A DNA stretch of 64,000 nt from Pseudonocardia nigra (GTDB taxonomy: Bacteria; Actinomycetota; Actinomycetes; Mycobacteriales; Pseudonocardiaceae). The notes beneath the pieces were generated by a model. It made no database searches. It was not told the DNA's origin and worked only from the letters and a program-made list of their open reading frames with translations. A program made the translations under genes and the position numbers. How positions within the stretch are numbered: position 1 is the first letter of the stretch; each line of letters starts with the position of its first letter. The stretch spans positions 1 through 64,000 of the forward strand of contig NZ_JAHKRK010000008.1 in NCBI RefSeq assembly GCF_019396355.1, read 5' to 3'. This document shows positions 63,915 to 64,000 of this stretch, piece after piece.

Positions 63915-64000
63915 TCACCACGGCCCCGACCGGCTCGTCGCGTCGCACAGCACGAGCGCGAAGTCGGCGTGCACGCCTGCCGCGGTGAGTGCCGCCCGGC
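63915..64000 (-). CDS. Probable ComF-family phosphoribosyltransferase (3' end only)
   Basis: An open frame enters from the right edge and stops at a TGA at 63915-63917, giving 28 codons that read RAALTAAGVHADFALVLCDA and TSRSGPW. This suits the end of a ComF-type phosphoribosyltransferase, and the homologous position upstream of hpf in M. tuberculosis is Rv3242c, a ComF-like gene. Only the last residues are visible, so the family is inferred mainly from position. The 267 nt between this stop and the hpf start contain no gene. Confidence 0.4.
   Translation of the reverse strand, partial: RAALTAAGVHADFALVLCDATSRSGPW

Overview
The window is high-GC actinobacterial chromosome with dense genes, many GTG starts and frequent 4-nt ATGA/GTGA overlaps. 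It probably comes from a Pseudonocardia-like member of the Pseudonocardiaceae. That placement rests on mycolata-type gene order and families (kgd, whiB1, pdtaS, bL37, sigH-rshA, secA1, hpf, an Rv3235-like gene) together with Streptomyces-type features (nickel SOD with its own peptidase). I found no rRNA, tRNA, insertion sequence, phage or CRISPR array.

Layout. 1-5.1 kb: partial SGNH hydrolase, acyl-CoA synthetase, Nudix hydrolase, and an ArsR regulator (with a coupled small gene) divergent from an F420-type oxidoreductase. 5.1-10.7 kb: a decayed CU044_5270-like gene, kgd with a small partner gene, then a palindromic repeat array. 10.7-18.2 kb: amidase, secreted NlpC/P60 protein, and a compact operon of two ~85-residue helical proteins, a soluble three-module FtsK/SpoIIIE ATPase and a helical partner. 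This operon is the best candidate for an undescribed system. 18.4-22.9 kb: response regulator, frameshifted kinase and TAXI lipoprotein, then a frameshifted Nramp-like transporter. 22.9-28.9 kb: a frameshifted multicopper oxidase between membrane proteins, a PadR pair, VapBC and an SDR. 29-33.2 kb: a glycine-betaine-type ABC importer operon ending in a coupled MOSC gene. 33.3-43.2 kb: a PAS/GGDEF/EAL protein, malic enzyme with an internal amber codon, sodX/sodN, a sigma-factor relic, a 2-hydroxyacid dehydrogenase, a secreted protein and small enzymes. 43.7-64 kb: a core block whose order matches, from memory, Mycobacterium tuberculosis Rv3219 to Rv3242c. It runs whiB1, pdtaS, bL37, rshA, sigH, ybaK, SRAP, aroA, rsgA, WS/DGAT, Rv3235-like, secA, hpf and a probable comF end, with an efflux operon and small genes inserted.

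Regulation is readable at several places: a GGAAT-N18-GTT promoter in front of sigH, two CRP-like palindromes upstream of whiB1, and operator-like palindromes next to the ArsR, PadR, TetR and MarR genes.

Two larger-scale patterns stand out. Seven genes are broken by frameshifts, a nonsense codon or erosion. Several intergenic gaps carry structured repeats, including elements built on a GTCGAC core flanked by short arms at a 19-20 nt period. All family assignments come from reading the sequence; no database search was run.
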